Below, one piece after another: positions 48,739 to 59,800 of a stretch of 64,000 nucleotides of DNA (position 1 is the first letter of the stretch; each line of letters starts with the position of its first letter). The notes beneath the pieces are model-generated. The model was not told the origin of the DNA and ran no database searches. It was given only the letters and a program-made list of their open reading frames with translations. Source of the DNA: Lophius americanus (lineage: Eukaryota > Chordata > Actinopteri > Lophiiformes > Lophiidae); contig JBBDHG010000116.1 of NCBI GenBank assembly GCA_037951165.1, positions 831,001 to 895,000 on the forward strand. Direction: 5' to 3'. A program made the position numbers and the translations under genes.

Positions 48739-50095
48739 TCACACGCAGGGCGCGTTCATGGCCAGCGAGTAGGCGGCCATCATCTGTGCGCGCAGCTGTT
48801 GCTTGACGTGCACGCGCCCATGCCTCTTTCTCTCGTCGCTGCGCGCGAATCGTTTGCCGCACACATCGCATGAGAACGGCTTCTCACCCGTGTGCGTGCG
48901 CGTGTGCGTGGTAAGATGGTCGCTGCGGCTGAAGCTGCGCGCGCAGATGGCGCACTGGAATGGTTTCTGTCCCGTGTGAATGCGCACATGCCTGTTCAGC
49001 TCGTCTGAGCGCGAGAAGCGGCGCTCGCAGCCGTGCACGACGCACGGGAAGGGCTTCACCTTAGGGGTCTTTTTGGCGGAGGCTCGCCTTCCCCCGCGGG
49101 ACAGTTTGGGGGCTCCCGTCGCGTGCATACTGCTGACCATCGGGAACGCGCCCTGCAAGAGGGAGGAGAGCAGCTGGGCGTCCAGTGTGGTAGGAGAGAA
49201 GTGCACGTGGCTCCCGCTCTGCACGAGCTCTTTCTTGATGACGTAACTGTTGGAATCTCCCGGTCCAGCCGCCAAAGCTTTCAGCCAGTCCTCCAGCCCA
49301 AGCGGCTCCTGTTTCACCTCACAGCCGGCCTTCTGCCCTCCCTGGCCGGCTTCGGAGTTCAGCAAGGAGTCGATGAGATCCGACACATCCACCTGTTGCT
49401 CCAGAGCAGACAGCGGAAGGAGAGAGTCGCTGCTGGCCGCGTATGGAACATCATACGCGGACAGTGATTGTTGTCCACACCCGCTGCTGCAGCTGGAGGT
49501 CATAAACTCACTTTTGACCATTACCGGCTGGGAAACAGGGGGGGAGGAGGTGGGAGGCTGGGTCCCTGCAGCCGTGGAAGATGGAGAAGTGCTTGGGATG
49601 AAGAGCGGGGGCGAGCGGGAGGCTGCAGAGTCTCCCTGCTGCTCTATCTCTGTGCAGATCCCCACGATCTCTGTGATCATGGTGAGGATCGCGTCCGCCG
49701 TGCTGCTGAGACCAGATGCTGTAGGAACAGGGTCCGGGTCCGTGAAGAAACTGCCCGTGTGGGGAAGAGAGGGCGAGAGCGTGTCCGAGGAGCAGTCGCT
49801 GAAGTCGGAGAAGAAGTCTGAGTCAGAGGCGTCGGTTCCCGGAGAGAAGACTGAGGGGGGAGGAGGGGGCGTTAGTGTCGTTGCATAATCAGCTGCAGCA
49901 TCTGTCACAAATCACTTTCACGCATGCACCGATCAATACACACATCTATCAATCGATTAACACACCTTGGCACAGAGGTGATCCCACATCCGAGTCAGAC
50001 CCGTGGCTGGGGCTCGAGCCCACGCTGTCCACCCAGGCGCTGCAAGCGTCCTCAAACTCCGACATGAAGCTGTCCTTGCGATCCAGAAGCATCAT
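48739..50095 (-). CDS. egr4: Early growth response transcription factor, EGR4 type
   Basis: Immediate-early C2H2 transcription factor. Exon 1 is 49966-50095 (MMLLDRKDSFMSEFEDACSA..) and exon 2 is 48739-49850, joined in phase 1, about 413 aa. A Ser/Pro/acidic N-terminal half is followed by three fingers at about residues 305-390: FSRSDELNRHVRIH, FSRSDHLTTHTRTH and FARSDERKRHGRVH. The recognition residues R-E-R, R-H-T and R-E-R are those of EGR proteins, which bind GCGTGGGCG-type sites. DELNRH (rather than DELTRH) and the very short tail after finger 3 favour EGR4 over EGR1-3. The neighbour fbxo41 on the same strand matches human FBXO41-EGR4 synteny. It is shorter than human EGR4 (about 589 aa). 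Two tandem ATG codons at the start; the first is used here. Confidence 0.87.
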
Positions 50096-50199
50096 CAAGT
50101 GATTAAATCCCTCGCACCTTCCTGGTAGTCCCGCTGATGCTGAAAGATTCTGAGGATGCTGAGGATGCTGAGGATGCTGGTCCTCCTGTGCTGCTGCTT

Positions 50200-50346
50200 C
50201 TTTTATACTCTTCGTCTCCTAGGTAACCCCCGGCCCGCCTCATTGGACGGCTCCGGAGCGAGGGATTCCCCCCGCCGCGAGCTCCGTAGCTGCCCAAACA
50301 TGGGCTGTTCCGGTTATGATTGCGGGTATCCCCGTACCATAAAAGG
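50200..50346 (-). promoter_or_regulatory. egr4 core promoter: TATA box, CArG box (SRE), ETS core
   Basis: Upstream of egr4 on its strand are TATAAAAG (50200-50207), an ETS core CCGGAA (plus strand TTCCGG, 50308-50313), a near-CArG CCAAACATGG (50294-50303, one mismatch) and a consensus CArG box CCATAAAAGG (50337-50346). CArG boxes bind SRF, and adjacent ETS cores recruit ternary complex factors. This is the usual serum-response arrangement of EGR promoters. Transcription should start roughly 30 bp downstream of the TATA box, near 50170, in a 5' UTR that carries three copies of GAGGATGCT (plus strand). Confidence 0.7.
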
Positions 50347-51464
50347 AGAAGCGGGAGAGTTACGTAGATGGGTCGGATAGAGGGATTTCCTCCACTGCGG
50401 CAGAGAGAGAGGACGAGAGAGAGGGGAAGGGGGGCATGATACAAGAGGCAGGTCCTAAAGGGATGGATGCAGGAAAAGATTGATGGATGCAAAAAGGCGG
50501 GATGTTAAAAGGATGGATGGATGATGGATGGATGATGGGACGGTGGATTGGTGGAGAACAGATACAGAACAGTTGTTTTTTTTGTTTTGTACATTCCGTG
50601 TTCTTTATCCCAGAGTTTCCCTGACAGGCATAGCATTTTCCACCATCCTTATTTATTTATTTACTCTAAATAAAACATGTTAATTTATTCCTCTCTAACC
50701 CACCACACAAACTCAAACATAACATTGCGTGTTTGCTGACTTTAAATGGCATGATGCTCTTCTTTGATTAAAAAAGAGGAAAAAAAGAACATTATGGGCA
50801 AGTTCAGTAACATCATCAATATTTTGTTTTTGGTTGTGGATCCAGAACCAGAACCAGGACTCATGTTCGGTGGAGTTGTTCCGTTTCCAGCTCTGCAGTG
50901 CTGCACTGAGGGCGAGAGACACCTGCAAATAACAGCGAGAGAGACATTCCTACACATCAGCCTCTGTCGCCATGGAAACCAGAGATGTTATATAACAGCT
51001 AGTCAGAAATAGAAGCTGGTTTAATTTGAGTCTAGATTTCTTTCAATAGCCGCGTGTTTGTTTTATCACCTGATCACTTTTTACAGATTTATGTTGGTTC
51101 AAATTGAGAAAAAAAGAAGAAGAAAGAGATTTAATAAAGAAGCCAGAATATTAGAAGAAGAAAGTTACAATGTTAGGATAAATAAAGTCAACTTATTCCC
51201 ATGAACTTCAGCATCCGCCTGAACTCTTCTATTTGATCAGTTACAGTGAGAGCGCCACCTGCTGGAAACAGGAAGTAACTAAATACATTTGTGTTTGATG
51301 TATTTAGATTTTCATACGCTCTACAGATCATTTACTAGAAGATAACATGAGATCACCGGGCTACTCACTAGTGCCACATAGTGGACACAAGAAATGACCC
51401 CGGCATACATTGGAGCTGTTGTTGCATTCAGGAGTCGGGTAGTGGGCCACGGCCGCTCGACGCC

Positions 51465-51495
51465 CTGATGATGATGATGATGATGATGATGATGG
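51465..51495 (+). repeat. (TGA)n microsatellite
   Basis: About nine TGA trinucleotides in intergenic sequence upstream of egr4. Confidence 0.9.
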
Positions 51496-51889
51496 CGCTG
51501 CATGAAATGTCAGAGGAAGAAAAACATCTGAATCCAATGGGTCCCGAGATATTTCAGTCGAAGAAACTACACTTTTACGTAGATGTTGTTTCATAACATT
51601 CAAATAATAAACACAAACTTTTTTTTCAAAAATCGTCCCCTCACCACAGTTAGTGCTCTTGAGCAGCACCTGGTGGTCGCCAGAGGAAGTGTCTGATTAT
51701 TCTGAGAGCCAGGAAACAAAGGTGGAGAAAGGAGACGCAGTCTTCGCTCGGACAATAATAATAATAATAATACATTTAATTTATAACAATTACCTAGAAG
51801 GACAATTACTTGTGTCAAAAAGAGATGTTGAAATCGGTATTGTTGATTCAACTTTTTCATCCAAATAAGAGTGAGAAAGTACAAGAAAT

Positions 51890-52790
51890 GTGCCCAAACT
51901 ATAAAAGTAATAATGTGTTTATTTGAAAAAGTGCAAAGGCAAGTAGAAGTTATGTAAAAGTAAAAAGTATTAAAGGCAACAGAGGTAAAATATATAAAAG
52001 TTTAATGTCAGTGATATAAATGTAGAAATTTATGAAAATAAAAAGTAGTAAGATGACAGTAAAAATGTATAAAAATAAAATTAGTAGCACTAAGTGTTAA
52101 AGCAAAGAGAAGATGTATGATATTAAAAGTATAAAAGTAAAACGTATTAAACGTAAATTAGTTCTGTAAGGGTAAAAAGGCATTAAATTAAATATCAGTA
52201 GTGTTAGAGTAACATTTCAATGAAAGTAAAAACATCAGTAATACATAAAAGTATAAAAAATATAGTATAATACTAATAATAATAATATATTTAATTTATA
52301 ATGCACTTTACATTTGGATCAAATCTCAAAGTGCTACAAAGCAAAAGCAGATAAAAGCATCAATAAAAAAATAAAATAATAACTTTATAAAAACATGACC
52401 AAAAGCATTAATGTTAATTACAGTTATAGGTATCGTATAGTATAGTAATAGTTTGACATTAAAAATCTATCAAAGAAAAATGAGTATGAAAGTAAAATTG
52501 TATAAAAGTATTAAGTATAAAAGCAAATAAAAGCAGTATGAAATCGAAAAAATGTGTGTAAAATGTATGAAAGTAGATATAAGTTGTATAAAAGTAAACA
52601 TTCATAAAAGTAAAAAGAAGTAGTATGACGGATAAATTGTGTAAAATTTGAAAAAGTATAACAGCAGATAAAATTTCCCAAAAATAATAAGCATGAAAGT
52701 AAAAAGTATCAAAGTGAAATAAGTAGTGTAAAATTACAAATTTATTAAGAAAAGTAAAACATTTTAAGAAAAAAAAATGCTTGAGTAAAA
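51890..52790 (+). repeat. Degenerate A-rich repeat (AGTATAAAAGTAAAA-like)
   Basis: About 900 bp of imprecise units around AAAGTATAAAAGTAAAAAGT, with an L2 tail inserted at 52266-52342. No genes. Confidence 0.7.
52266..52342 (-). mobile_element. L2 3'-tail fragment
   Basis: Reverse-strand copy of the same L2 tail (TAATAATAA, then GCACTTTACATTTGGATCAA), without adjacent coding sequence. Confidence 0.8.
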
Positions 52791-53059
52791 TGAAGACAGC
52801 TGAAAACTCTAAGTGGTTTTATTACACTGATGTTAATGTTAACATTTCTTGTGACCTACTGCAAGTTTTACGCAACAAAAATGAAGTAATTGATGAGGAG
52901 GTTGACCTCTATCAAAGTCTCCATCCATTGTTTTAACGTTTCATCGGATGATGTTAATGTAACATTTCTGGTGAGTTTGCCACACAACACAGCCTCACTA
53001 ATAACTTACTGTTGCTAACGTCGTAATATTGTAACGTTAGTCAGAGTAAAACCCATCAG

Positions 53060-55165
53060 AGGGACCGATTAGGCTTTGATGTTGCCTTCTCCTCTCTACC
53101 TCCCACCCTCTTGTCTCCAGTAGGTTATAGGAGAAATGCTGCTCCTTCACGGAAGTTGCCGTTGTAGGTTTGTTTACTCCCGCTACGATAAATCCATTCC
53201 GTCCTTTTGGTCTGACGTGCGAGCTGTCGCGTCTCAGACGCGTCATCAGAACGCTATCGCTGTTCCCACTAGTGGCACTGGAGTTTCCTCCATAGAGTTA
53301 CTCACTGAGCAGGTAAGAAAACGTGGAGTGGATTTCAGTCTTCTTCGGCCGATACAAAGACTCACTGTTCCATCTAGTATTAAAATTGAACTCTTTAATA
53401 CAAACTCTCTCACAAACAAATCATGCCTCTTACATGACCCCATGTTGGACGTGATGTGCCTTACAGAAACCTGGCAACAACCAATGATTTTTCTGTCCTG
53501 AATGAGACCTGTCCCCCTGGCTACTGTTACCTCCAGAAAGCCCACAGCACTGGTCGTGGTGGTGGTCTGTCTGTCGTCTACCGCAGTGATTTGGACTTGT
53601 CTCCACTGCCCCTGCCTGAGATCTCTTCTTTTGAAGGCCTGGCATTAATTGTAAGCCCCCTTTCTCCATGACCATACTTCTAATCTGTCGACCACCCAAA
53701 CCAAAGCCAGCCTTCATCTCTGAGATGTACAACCTTTTTTCGATCAAGTCTGCTTACTCACAGAAAAAGTAGTTGCTGCCCACCTCCAGGACCACCTCAA
53801 ATACAACAACCTCTTTGAAACCTTTCAGTCGGGTTTCCGTTTCGCCCACAGAACAGAAACAGTTCTGCTTAGAGTCACAAATGACCTACGGATGGCAGCA
53901 GATGCTGGTTCACCTTCCCTCCTGATTCTCCTTGATTTGTCTGCTGCCTTCAACACAGTTGACCACTGGACTCACTGCCACCGCCCTAAACTGGTTTCAA
54001 TCCTACCTCACTGACAGAACAGAAAACGTTTCCCTTGAAGTTCAAAGTCCCGGACACACACCGTCACCTGTGGGGTCCCCGAGGGATCAGTCCTTGGCCC
54101 CATTCTCTTCATACTACACATGCTCCCCCTTGGCCGTGTCATCAGTCGATATGGACTCTCATTCCATTGTTACGCTGATGACACGCAAATCTACATAAAA
54201 ACTGACACATGTTCCTCCGCAGCTTCTCCATCGTCATCATCATCTCCCCTGTCAACTCTCCGCGCTTGTCTGGAGGAGATAAAGGTGTGGATGAAAAACT
54301 ACTTTCTCCAGTTGAACAGCTCCAAAACCGAAGCTATTTTAATTGGCACCCCAGATCAGACCCAGTCGTCCTCCATAACCAGTTTTACCTTCTCTGGTCA
54401 TGACATTCCCCTCTCTTCATCAGTCACCAACCTCGGAGTAAGATTTGACCCTCAACTCACTTTTGAATCCCACATCAAACACATCTGCAAGATCTCCTTT
54501 CACCATCTCAGAAATATTTCCAAACTCCGTTCTTCACTAACCTTGAGTGATGCTGAAAAGCTGGTTCACGCGTTTGTTTCCTCCCGACTGGATTACTGTA
54601 ACGCAGTTCTCCTCCGGCTCCCTGATAAAAGTCTTCAAAGACTTCAGTATGTTCAAAACAGTGCTGCAAGGATCCTGATGAGAGTTCGTAAACACGAACA
54701 CATCACCCCTGTTCTTCATTCCCTTCATTGGCTTCCCATCTCCACCAGGATTGATTATAAGATCTCTCTCCTCACTCACCAGTGCATCCATGGTAACGCA
54801 CCCCCCTACCTGAAAGAACTACTCACCCCACTGACCTCGACACAATCCCTCTGTTCTACCCACTCATACCGCTTCCTCAGCACCATGGGTGATCGGGCCT
54901 TCCGTTCTGCTGCCCTTCGTCTGAGGAATGCCCTCCCTGACCATCTGAGGGCTCCACAGACGACTGACACATTTAAAGAAGGACTTAAATCTTTCCTTTT
55001 TAGCAGAAACTAAAACTTTTAATTAACATTGCTGCTTTTTGGTCATATTTTTATATAATTATTATTAAATTTTTTATTGATGATTTTATCTGCTTTTACC
55101 TTGCAGCACTTTGAGATTTGATCCAAATTTAAAGTGTGTTATAAATTAAATGTATTATTATTACT
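53060..55165 (+). mobile_element. L2-clade LINE, degraded, near-complete ORF2
   Basis: Endonuclease pieces at 53136-53671 (MLDVMCLTETWQQ, GYCYLQKAHSTGRGGGLSVV) are followed by reverse-transcriptase pieces with SAAFNTVDH near 53945. The long frame 54120-55013 includes YADDTQIYI, the RT catalytic motif, and the L2 C-terminal region ending FKEGLKSFLFSRN. Frameshifts and internal deletions break the ORF. The 3' tail GCACTTTGAGATTTGATCC followed by a TTA-rich end closes the element at about 55165. Confidence 0.9.
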
Positions 55166-55620
55166 ATTAATATGATTGAAATGAAATGTTCTGAAGTAAT
55201 AAAATATTTAGAATGTTTATTATTTGTCACAATGATCATTTTCAATAGTTCTTCTTAACTTATGAGCCTGAAATGTTTGCTTTGTTGTTTTTTTAACGTA
55301 TTTTAAAGTTATATTATTGTTAGATTGTATATTTGACTGACAAGATTTGGTGAGATACAACATTTCATTTCATTCTGTCTCTAAATACTCGGTGAACTGA
55401 CACTAAAGTGAATCTTGAATCTGAATGTGCTGTTCCTCTCATTTAAGGTCGTCGTGGTGACCACGGACACGCCGCCTGATAACACCAAGGTTGGCCGACC
55501 AAGATAAACACTAACACACACCAGTATAAACAACACACACATGACCTCTGACCCCTCCAAGGCCTCAGAGAGGGATTAAAAGCAGGACGCTTCTTCCTCC
55601 GTCATCACATCACCGGCGTC

Positions 55621-56815
55621 ATGCTCATGCACCTCCTCTCCTCTCTGCCTTCCTTCGTCCTCCCTCTCTCCCTCCCTTCCTCCTTCCCCATCGTCCTCCT
55701 GATCGCTGCAGCGGTGGTATTCCTCCTCATCATCGCCAAGCAGTCGTCTCCAACTCCAACCTGCATACCATGCCTGCCCAGACTCCCCGTCTTGGGTAGC
55801 CTCCCCTGGCTGAGAGGAGACCTCTCTCCACACCTCCTCTTCTGCCAGCTGGCCCACAGGTGAGAAGTCTGAGGTCCTTCAACCCGCAGGACAGATTAGA
55901 ACTGTGAGACTCTTCCTCAAAGTTTCTTCATCCTGGAGGACTGCTGACAACTCTGAGCCTCCTCCACAAATGTTTTGTGCTGTACCAGAGGACAGCGGGG
56001 ACATTTGGCAGAACTTGTCAACGTTTGGAAAAACCCTTCAAAGAACTTGTCGACGTTTAGAAGATCTGGTCAATGTTTGAAAGAACTCATCACTGTTTCG
56101 AACTGATGATGTGACTAATGAGGGTCTCCATGCTGTGTTACAGGTACGGCTCACTGTTTGCCTTCTACATGGGTCCCCAGTACACCGTGGTGGTGAACGA
56201 CCATCAACACGCCAGGGAGGTCCTGCTTCAGAGGGGGCGTGACTTTGCTGGGCGTCCTAGCATGGTGAGTAACTCAGAGTGAGAGAGAGAGAGAGAGAGA
56301 GAGGGAGAGAAGAGAAGAGAGAGAGAAGAGAAGAGAGAGGAAGAAGGAGAGGGAGAGAGGAGCTAACATCCAGCAGAAGTTCACTCAAACAACCAGCAGA
56401 GGACCGTCTGTCAGTGTTGCCATGACAACAGTGACTGAATAATCCAGTAATATTTCCTCATCTATTGATTTCATTATAGGGTTTCAGACACGATAAAAAT
56501 CTAACAAACTGTTTTAGTGTGCTAACTAGCATATTGCTGAATTTGACTTTACTGAATTTGAACTTATTTTATCCTGCTGACAGGCTGGCTAGACAGAATG
56601 TCTGACATGCGACAAATTTAGCAATGGTGGCTGAGTTAGCCAACATGAGCTACAACTAGACCTATGCTGTTGTCACAAACTGCCCCCAATCCCCTGCATT
56701 ACACAAGCATTTCCCCTGATCGAACGCAGCAGAGTAAAAGTGACTGATTAATAATCTCAAACAGTCCATACTTACTCAGCTAAACTTTTTCTATGAAATC
56801 AGCAATATGCTTCAG

Positions 56816-56846
<31 letters not shown>

Positions 56847-59800
56847 ATTTAATTTATAATGCACTTTACATTTGGATCAAATCTCAAAGTGCTAAAATAC
56901 TTGCTAAAATAGATAAGAACCCATTGTGAGTCAATAATGAAGATAAATACACTGAACATTTTTTTCTGAGTTCAGTAATGAAATAAGACAGATTTCCATG
57001 TGGGTAATCATATCAGCTAAATGTATAAACAGTCAGACATACGGCTGGAAGGTAAGGGTCAGTCCCTGGTAGTGAGTGAAAGATGAAATATGACACTAAA
57101 TTAAAACAAATAGTTTAAGTTAGATCTCCTCGAGCCAATTCATACGATCTAAATTTGGACTAAATCGGACCAACAATTAGGAAATAATACCCCAAAACAG
57201 TGTTAATCATCAAAAAAAAAAATATCCTGGAGTTGATTCACATGCATCAACTATGGACTAAATCAGACTAAGAATTTATGTCTCAACTTAGCAATGGAAA
57301 TATTCAACTCACTTGTCCCCAAATCAACCCAGTTCTTTCTCAGTCCCTCTCGGGTCTGTGGGACTATGACATCTGAAAACCATCCATGTAATGGCTTTTG
57401 AGTTTTCACATGAACACAAAGGATCTGCGGTAGAAGCTGTGGCGATGATGCTTCTATAATGTCGGGGATATAACTACTGACATTAGCTTTGATAGCTAAC
57501 ATTATCTATCTGATGTACGCTAATGTTAGCTGAAGTATGTAACCTATTACTTAATTAATCAGGTTAGTGTTTGGATTTTAATCTTGTAGCATTTAGGATG
57601 ATTAAATCAACTCTTGGTCGATTGTTTCCGCGACAGGTGACCTCTGACCTCCTGACCAGAGGAGGTAAAGACATTGCCTTCTCCGACTACTCTCCTCTGT
57701 GGAAGTCTCACCGCCGCCTAGTTCACAACTCCTTCAGCCTGTTTGGAGAAGGAACCAGCCGCCTGCAGGACATCGGTAATGTTTGATCTCAAGCTCCATC
57801 TCATGACCTCATGGTTCCTGATACTTATTCTAGACCAGGGGTCTCAAACTCAAATTGCCTGGGGTAATACTCACACTTTGACACTAACGAAAGCCACGGT
57901 GACGAGATGGTCTGAACCCTGCAGCTTCTGATTGAGTATGTGCAGCTCCTGTGTGACGTCGACTAAAAATGCTTGGTCCATCATCCACTTGGAATAATCA
58001 AGCTCTAGAACACGCAGTCTGCCCTCCTTCATGAACACACGGATGTCTTCTCGCAAGTCAAAATACCTCTTGAGAATGCTGCCCATTCAAAGCCAGCGTA
58101 CCTCTGTAATGTAAAGGACATTACCATGTTTTGCTTCAATGTCCTCCAGAAAGTCCCGGAACAAGTGATGCTGCGCGCCCTTCCATCTGATGTAATTAAT
58201 GCATTTCACCACAACGGACATAATCTGGAAACATTTCAGGCATTTACTGCATAGTACTTGCTTGTGAATAATGCAGAACAGAGTCAAAGCAGGATCTACA
58301 GTTTCTTCCTCCAGCTGTTTTTGAACCAGTGCCAGGAGTCTATTTTTGCTCCCCGTCATTGATTGGGCACCATCTGTTATTATTCCAACCAGATTAGCCC
58401 CTGACAGCCCAGAATGCTCAATTTTGCTGGACAATTGTTTAAATATACCCTTGGCTGTGGTTTTCCCGTGCATTGCATTCAAGTAAAGTGACTATTCAGT
58501 CACTTCAAAGGTGCCATTAATAACCTGATACCTGAGGAGAATAGCATCTGAGCAGTGTCGATTACATCAGAGCTCTCATCAAGTGCCGCTGAATAGGCAC
58601 TCAATTTCCGCGATTTGTTGAGCAGAGGATCGTAAATGTCTTCAAATAACTTGGTGATCCGCTCCGCCACTGTTCGCAGTCAGACTGATTTTTCTGAATA
58701 AATCCGTCTTCTCTGGACGGAGCAGCCTGCACCAATCAGTCTTTCAAACACAGTCCTTCAGTAAATGACTTCCCTGCTTTCGTTATCAGCTCAATCACCA
58801 CAAAACTGGCCCCGACTGCTGCATACCGTCGTCTTTTTGCTCGCTGAAAGACAGTTTGCAGCATGGACAGGTCTTTCCTTCTCCTCTCCCTTGTAGCTGC
58901 TGTACTGGTCCGCATGTTCGGTGGAGGAATGCCGTTTGAGATTATATTTCTTGAGAACAGCCTTTTGTCTTTGCAGAGGAGAAAAGTAGCAGTCGAATTA
59001 AAGTCCACGAAAAAAGAATCCCTTGTCTACCTCTCTTGAAACTGTCTCTGCTCCAGAGACCTTTCTCTTTGAAAAGGTCCAAAACCTTTTGAAAGGTTTT
59101 GGACCTTTAAAAACCGTTCTTCTAAGTTTTGAAAGGTCCAAAACCTTTTGAAAGGTTTTGGACCTTTCAAAACCTTTCTTCTAGGTTTTGAAAGGTCCAT
59201 TCTACTCTGGCGTTTACCACACAGAGGATTAATCACAATGTTGGTGGCAAAAGTGTTTGTGAAAGTGACAGATGGGCAGGTAGGCGCTGATGGCTCAATG
59301 TTAAATGTGAAATTAGAAAGAACATTTTTATGCTCTAAAATTAAAAGAATACTCATGATTATTATATTATAATAAAAGACATGGGGGGAATCTAAATTGG
59401 GGAAAAAGTTACCGGATTTAACAATAAATTCTAAACATGTGGGGGGTCTTATGGAATTGTCTCCGGCAGTTGGGCCAGTAGTTTGAGACCCCTGTTCTAG
59501 ACCCTGTCTGTCTCTCCTCTCTTCAGTCCTCTCCGCTGTGGACAGTCTGTGCGTTGAGCTGTTCTCCAATGGTCACCGTGGTTTCGACCCATCTCCCGCG
59601 GTAACCAGGGCTGTAACTAACGTGGTCTGCACGCTGGTATTCAGCACCAACTACTGCGACGGCGACCCTGAGCTGCAGGAGGTGATTCGATACAATGACG
59701 GCATTGTCCAGATGATCACCAGAGGAGGTCTGGTGGATGTCTACCCCTGGATGAAGGTCCCTCCAACCAGAGTCTGATCTTCTCTCTCTACTCCTCCAAG

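Larger units (their letters stand above)
50350..53059. other. Intergenic region upstream of egr4
   Basis: Includes GATGGATG-type repeats at 50460-50550, the (TGA)n tract and the A-rich degenerate repeat. No gene is supported. Confidence 0.55.
57836..59494 (-). mobile_element. hAT (Charlie/GTF2IRD2-type) DNA transposon in P450 intron 3
   Basis: The 15-bp terminal inverted repeat CAGGGGTCTCAAACT is perfect at both ends. The flanks carry the identical 8-bp duplication TTCTAGAC (57828-57835 and 59495-59502), the hallmark of hAT insertion. Internal minus-strand fragments at 57871-58482 and 58736-59008 read as a transposase of the type found in GTF2IRD2-like and ZBED-like proteins, for example GLSGANLVGIITDGAQSMTG. 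The coding region is broken by stops and frameshifts, so it is inactive. Confidence 0.93.

Noticed and set aside
49250..49888. 212-codon plus-strand open frame antisense to egr4
   Set aside because: GC-rich mirror of the egr4 coding exon; no similarity recognised and no independent signals.
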